NCBI RefSeq assembly: GCF_034432235.1
Contig: NZ_DAOUCJ010000115.1
Location: forward strand, 1-22,544
Direction of reading: 5' to 3'
Length of the DNA stretch: 22,544 bases
Origin: Thermoflexus sp.
Lineage (GTDB): Bacteria; Chloroflexota; Anaerolineae; Thermoflexales; Thermoflexaceae
Numbering within the stretch: the stretch's first letter is position 1; each line of letters begins with the position of its first letter. Below the pieces are notes generated by a model. It was not told the DNA's origin and made no database searches. It was given only the letters and a program-made list of their open reading frames with translations. The position numbers and the translations under genes were made by a program. This document shows positions 21,729-22,544 of this stretch, piece by piece.

Positions 21729-22238
21729 TCAGGCCAGCCGTCGGCGCAAGGCGTAGCCGGCCCCCATCAGCAGGGCACCGAGCAACAGGAGCCCGGCCCA
21801 CACCGGAACCCCGGCGGATTCCCCGCCGGTCCGCGGCAGCGTGGCCACGATCTCTCCGCAGGCCACGTATACGCTGATCTCCTGAGCGGACTTGTGGACA
21901 TTGATCGCGAAGGGTTTGGCCAAGAGATCGGTTAATTTCACGTTGACGGTGGTGACGGATCGGCCATCCCGGACAGGGCTCAGGGGGAAAGCCGGTTTGG
22001 GATTGAGGTTCGCGCATGTGCCCTCATGGATATGGGCCGGCTGATCCACCCCAGCAGGGCCCGGCTTGATGTTCACCGTCACTTCGGTCTGATCCCCCAC
22101 CGCCTTGAGAACCGCCGTTCCAGATTGTCCGGAGCCGCTCTGCTCCCGCAGCCGAATCGTGACGGTTTCCTGAGCCGGGGCCGCGGCGACGAGCAGGATC
22201 GCAAGCAAAACGCCGAGGCTGAACGGAATCCGCTTCAT
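21729..22238 (-). CDS. Secreted CHRD/SOD-like protein with C-terminal LPRTG sorting signal
   Basis: A 169-residue exported protein. A signal peptide (MKRIPFSLGVLLAILLVAAAPAQ) leads to a mature beta-rich domain. It has PAHIHEGTC (His69, His71, Cys75) and FAINVHKSAQEISVYVACGEI (His115, Cys127), resembling CHRD or Cu/Zn-SOD-like folds; Cys75 and Cys127 probably form a disulfide. The C-terminus is a complete sortase signal: LPRTG at 134-138, then a hydrophobic helix (VWAGLLLLGALLMGAGYA) and RRR. AGGAGG precedes the ATG. The gene follows the cytochrome by 33 bases, so co-transcription is likely. Copper or haem binding by the His cluster is only inference. Confidence 0.8.
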   Translation of the reverse strand: MKRIPFSLGVLLAILLVAAAPAQETVTIRLREQSGSGQSGTAVLKAVGDQTEVTVNIKPGPAGVDQPAHIHEGTCANLNPKPAFPLSPVRDGRSVTTVNVKLTDLLAKPFAINVHKSAQEISVYVACGEIVATLPRTGGESAGVPVWAGLLLLGALLMGAGYALRRRLA

Positions 22239-22271
22239 GGCATCCTCCTGAAAATTGGGATAGAAGATCGG

Positions 22272-22544
22272 CTATCGCCGTTCTTCGCTCTCAGAGGCCA
22301 ATGCGCTCAGATAAGCAATCAGATCCGCCACCTGCGCATCCGTCAGGTCTCCCCCGATCGCCGGCATCTGCCCACCCCCTTCCCGGATCTGCTGGGCGAT
22401 AAACACGGGAGTATGCTGCCGCAGCGCATCCACCAGGATCGGGGCCGGCGGCTCAAAGCCCAGCCCAACCCCCGGCCTTCGCCCGCCATCCAGATGGCAG
22501 GATTCACATCGTTCCCGGAAAAGCGCACGCCCTCGCGCGACCGC
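22272..22544 (-). CDS. c-type cytochrome, N-terminus outside the window (partial)
   Basis: The frame is open from the window edge to a TAG at 22272-22274, giving 90 residues. The haem-binding motif is FRERCESCH, with the CxxCH close to the edge. The axial Met lies in GGGQMPAIGG, followed by the class I cytochrome c end DLTDAQVADLIAYLSAL. The missing part should hold the signal peptide and start. The protein is probably periplasmic or cell-surface and may transfer electrons in the same operon as the LPRTG protein. Confidence 0.85.
   Translation of the reverse strand, partial: AVARGRALFRERCESCHLDGGRRPGVGLGFEPPAPILVDALRQHTPVFIAQQIREGGGQMPAIGGDLTDAQVADLIAYLSALASESEERR

Noticed and set aside
21430..21756. 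Open frame of 108 codons after vapC
   Set aside because: It is Pro/Cys/Arg-rich with no ribosome site or domain, and overlaps the end of the LPRTG gene on the other strand.

Overview
The window looks like chromosome from a GC-rich, probably thermophilic member of the Chloroflexota (Anaerolineae or Thermoflexus-like). This is an inference. It rests on the Thr/Pro-rich membrane proteins, SpoVS in a non-sporulation setting, a two-subunit 2-oxoacid:ferredoxin oxidoreductase, a family 4 [4Fe-4S] uracil-DNA glycosylase, and short sigma70-type promoters with extended -10 elements. No single marker proves the lineage. The genes are mostly core metabolism and housekeeping, with two toxin-antitoxin modules as accessory islands. 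I see no CRISPR array, transposase, phage gene or rRNA.

Layout. 1-5017 (minus strand): a SIS-domain sugar-phosphate enzyme, xseA, a remnant of a second psuG, a small toxin-antitoxin pair with a frameshifted PIN toxin, intact psuG and a methyltransferase. The 5' end of psuG occurs twice, on either side of the toxin-antitoxin pair. This suggests that an ancestral xseA-psuG operon was split by a duplication or insertion. 5018-8950 (plus): a MaoC-type hydratase, then korAB behind a good promoter with an unusual array of alternating C and G runs just upstream. 9147-12184 (mainly minus): greA; spoVS coupled to a PHP phosphoesterase; infA; a DivIC/FtsB-like protein with a Pro/Thr linker and Trp-rich tail; and tRNA-Leu(CAG). 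12256-16296: maeB and argH transcribed divergently.

16396-20166: a minus-strand run of four genes (Thr/Pro-rich membrane protein, metallophosphoesterase, conserved protein of unknown function, SRAP/YedK protein). It is divergent from a family 4 uracil-DNA glycosylase. The glycosylase makes abasic sites and SRAP proteins bind abasic sites covalently, so the block may be an abasic-site handling neighbourhood with unexplained partners. It is the best candidate here for an undescribed system, but the link is inferred from gene order alone.

20201-22544: tRNA-Asp(GTC) with a strong promoter and a very strong terminator, an intact VapBC-like module, a secreted protein ending in an LPRTG sorting signal, and the C-terminal part of a c-type cytochrome cut by the window edge.

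Most starts given here differ from the longest open frame. They were chosen from Shine-Dalgarno sequences, family N-termini and mapped promoters.
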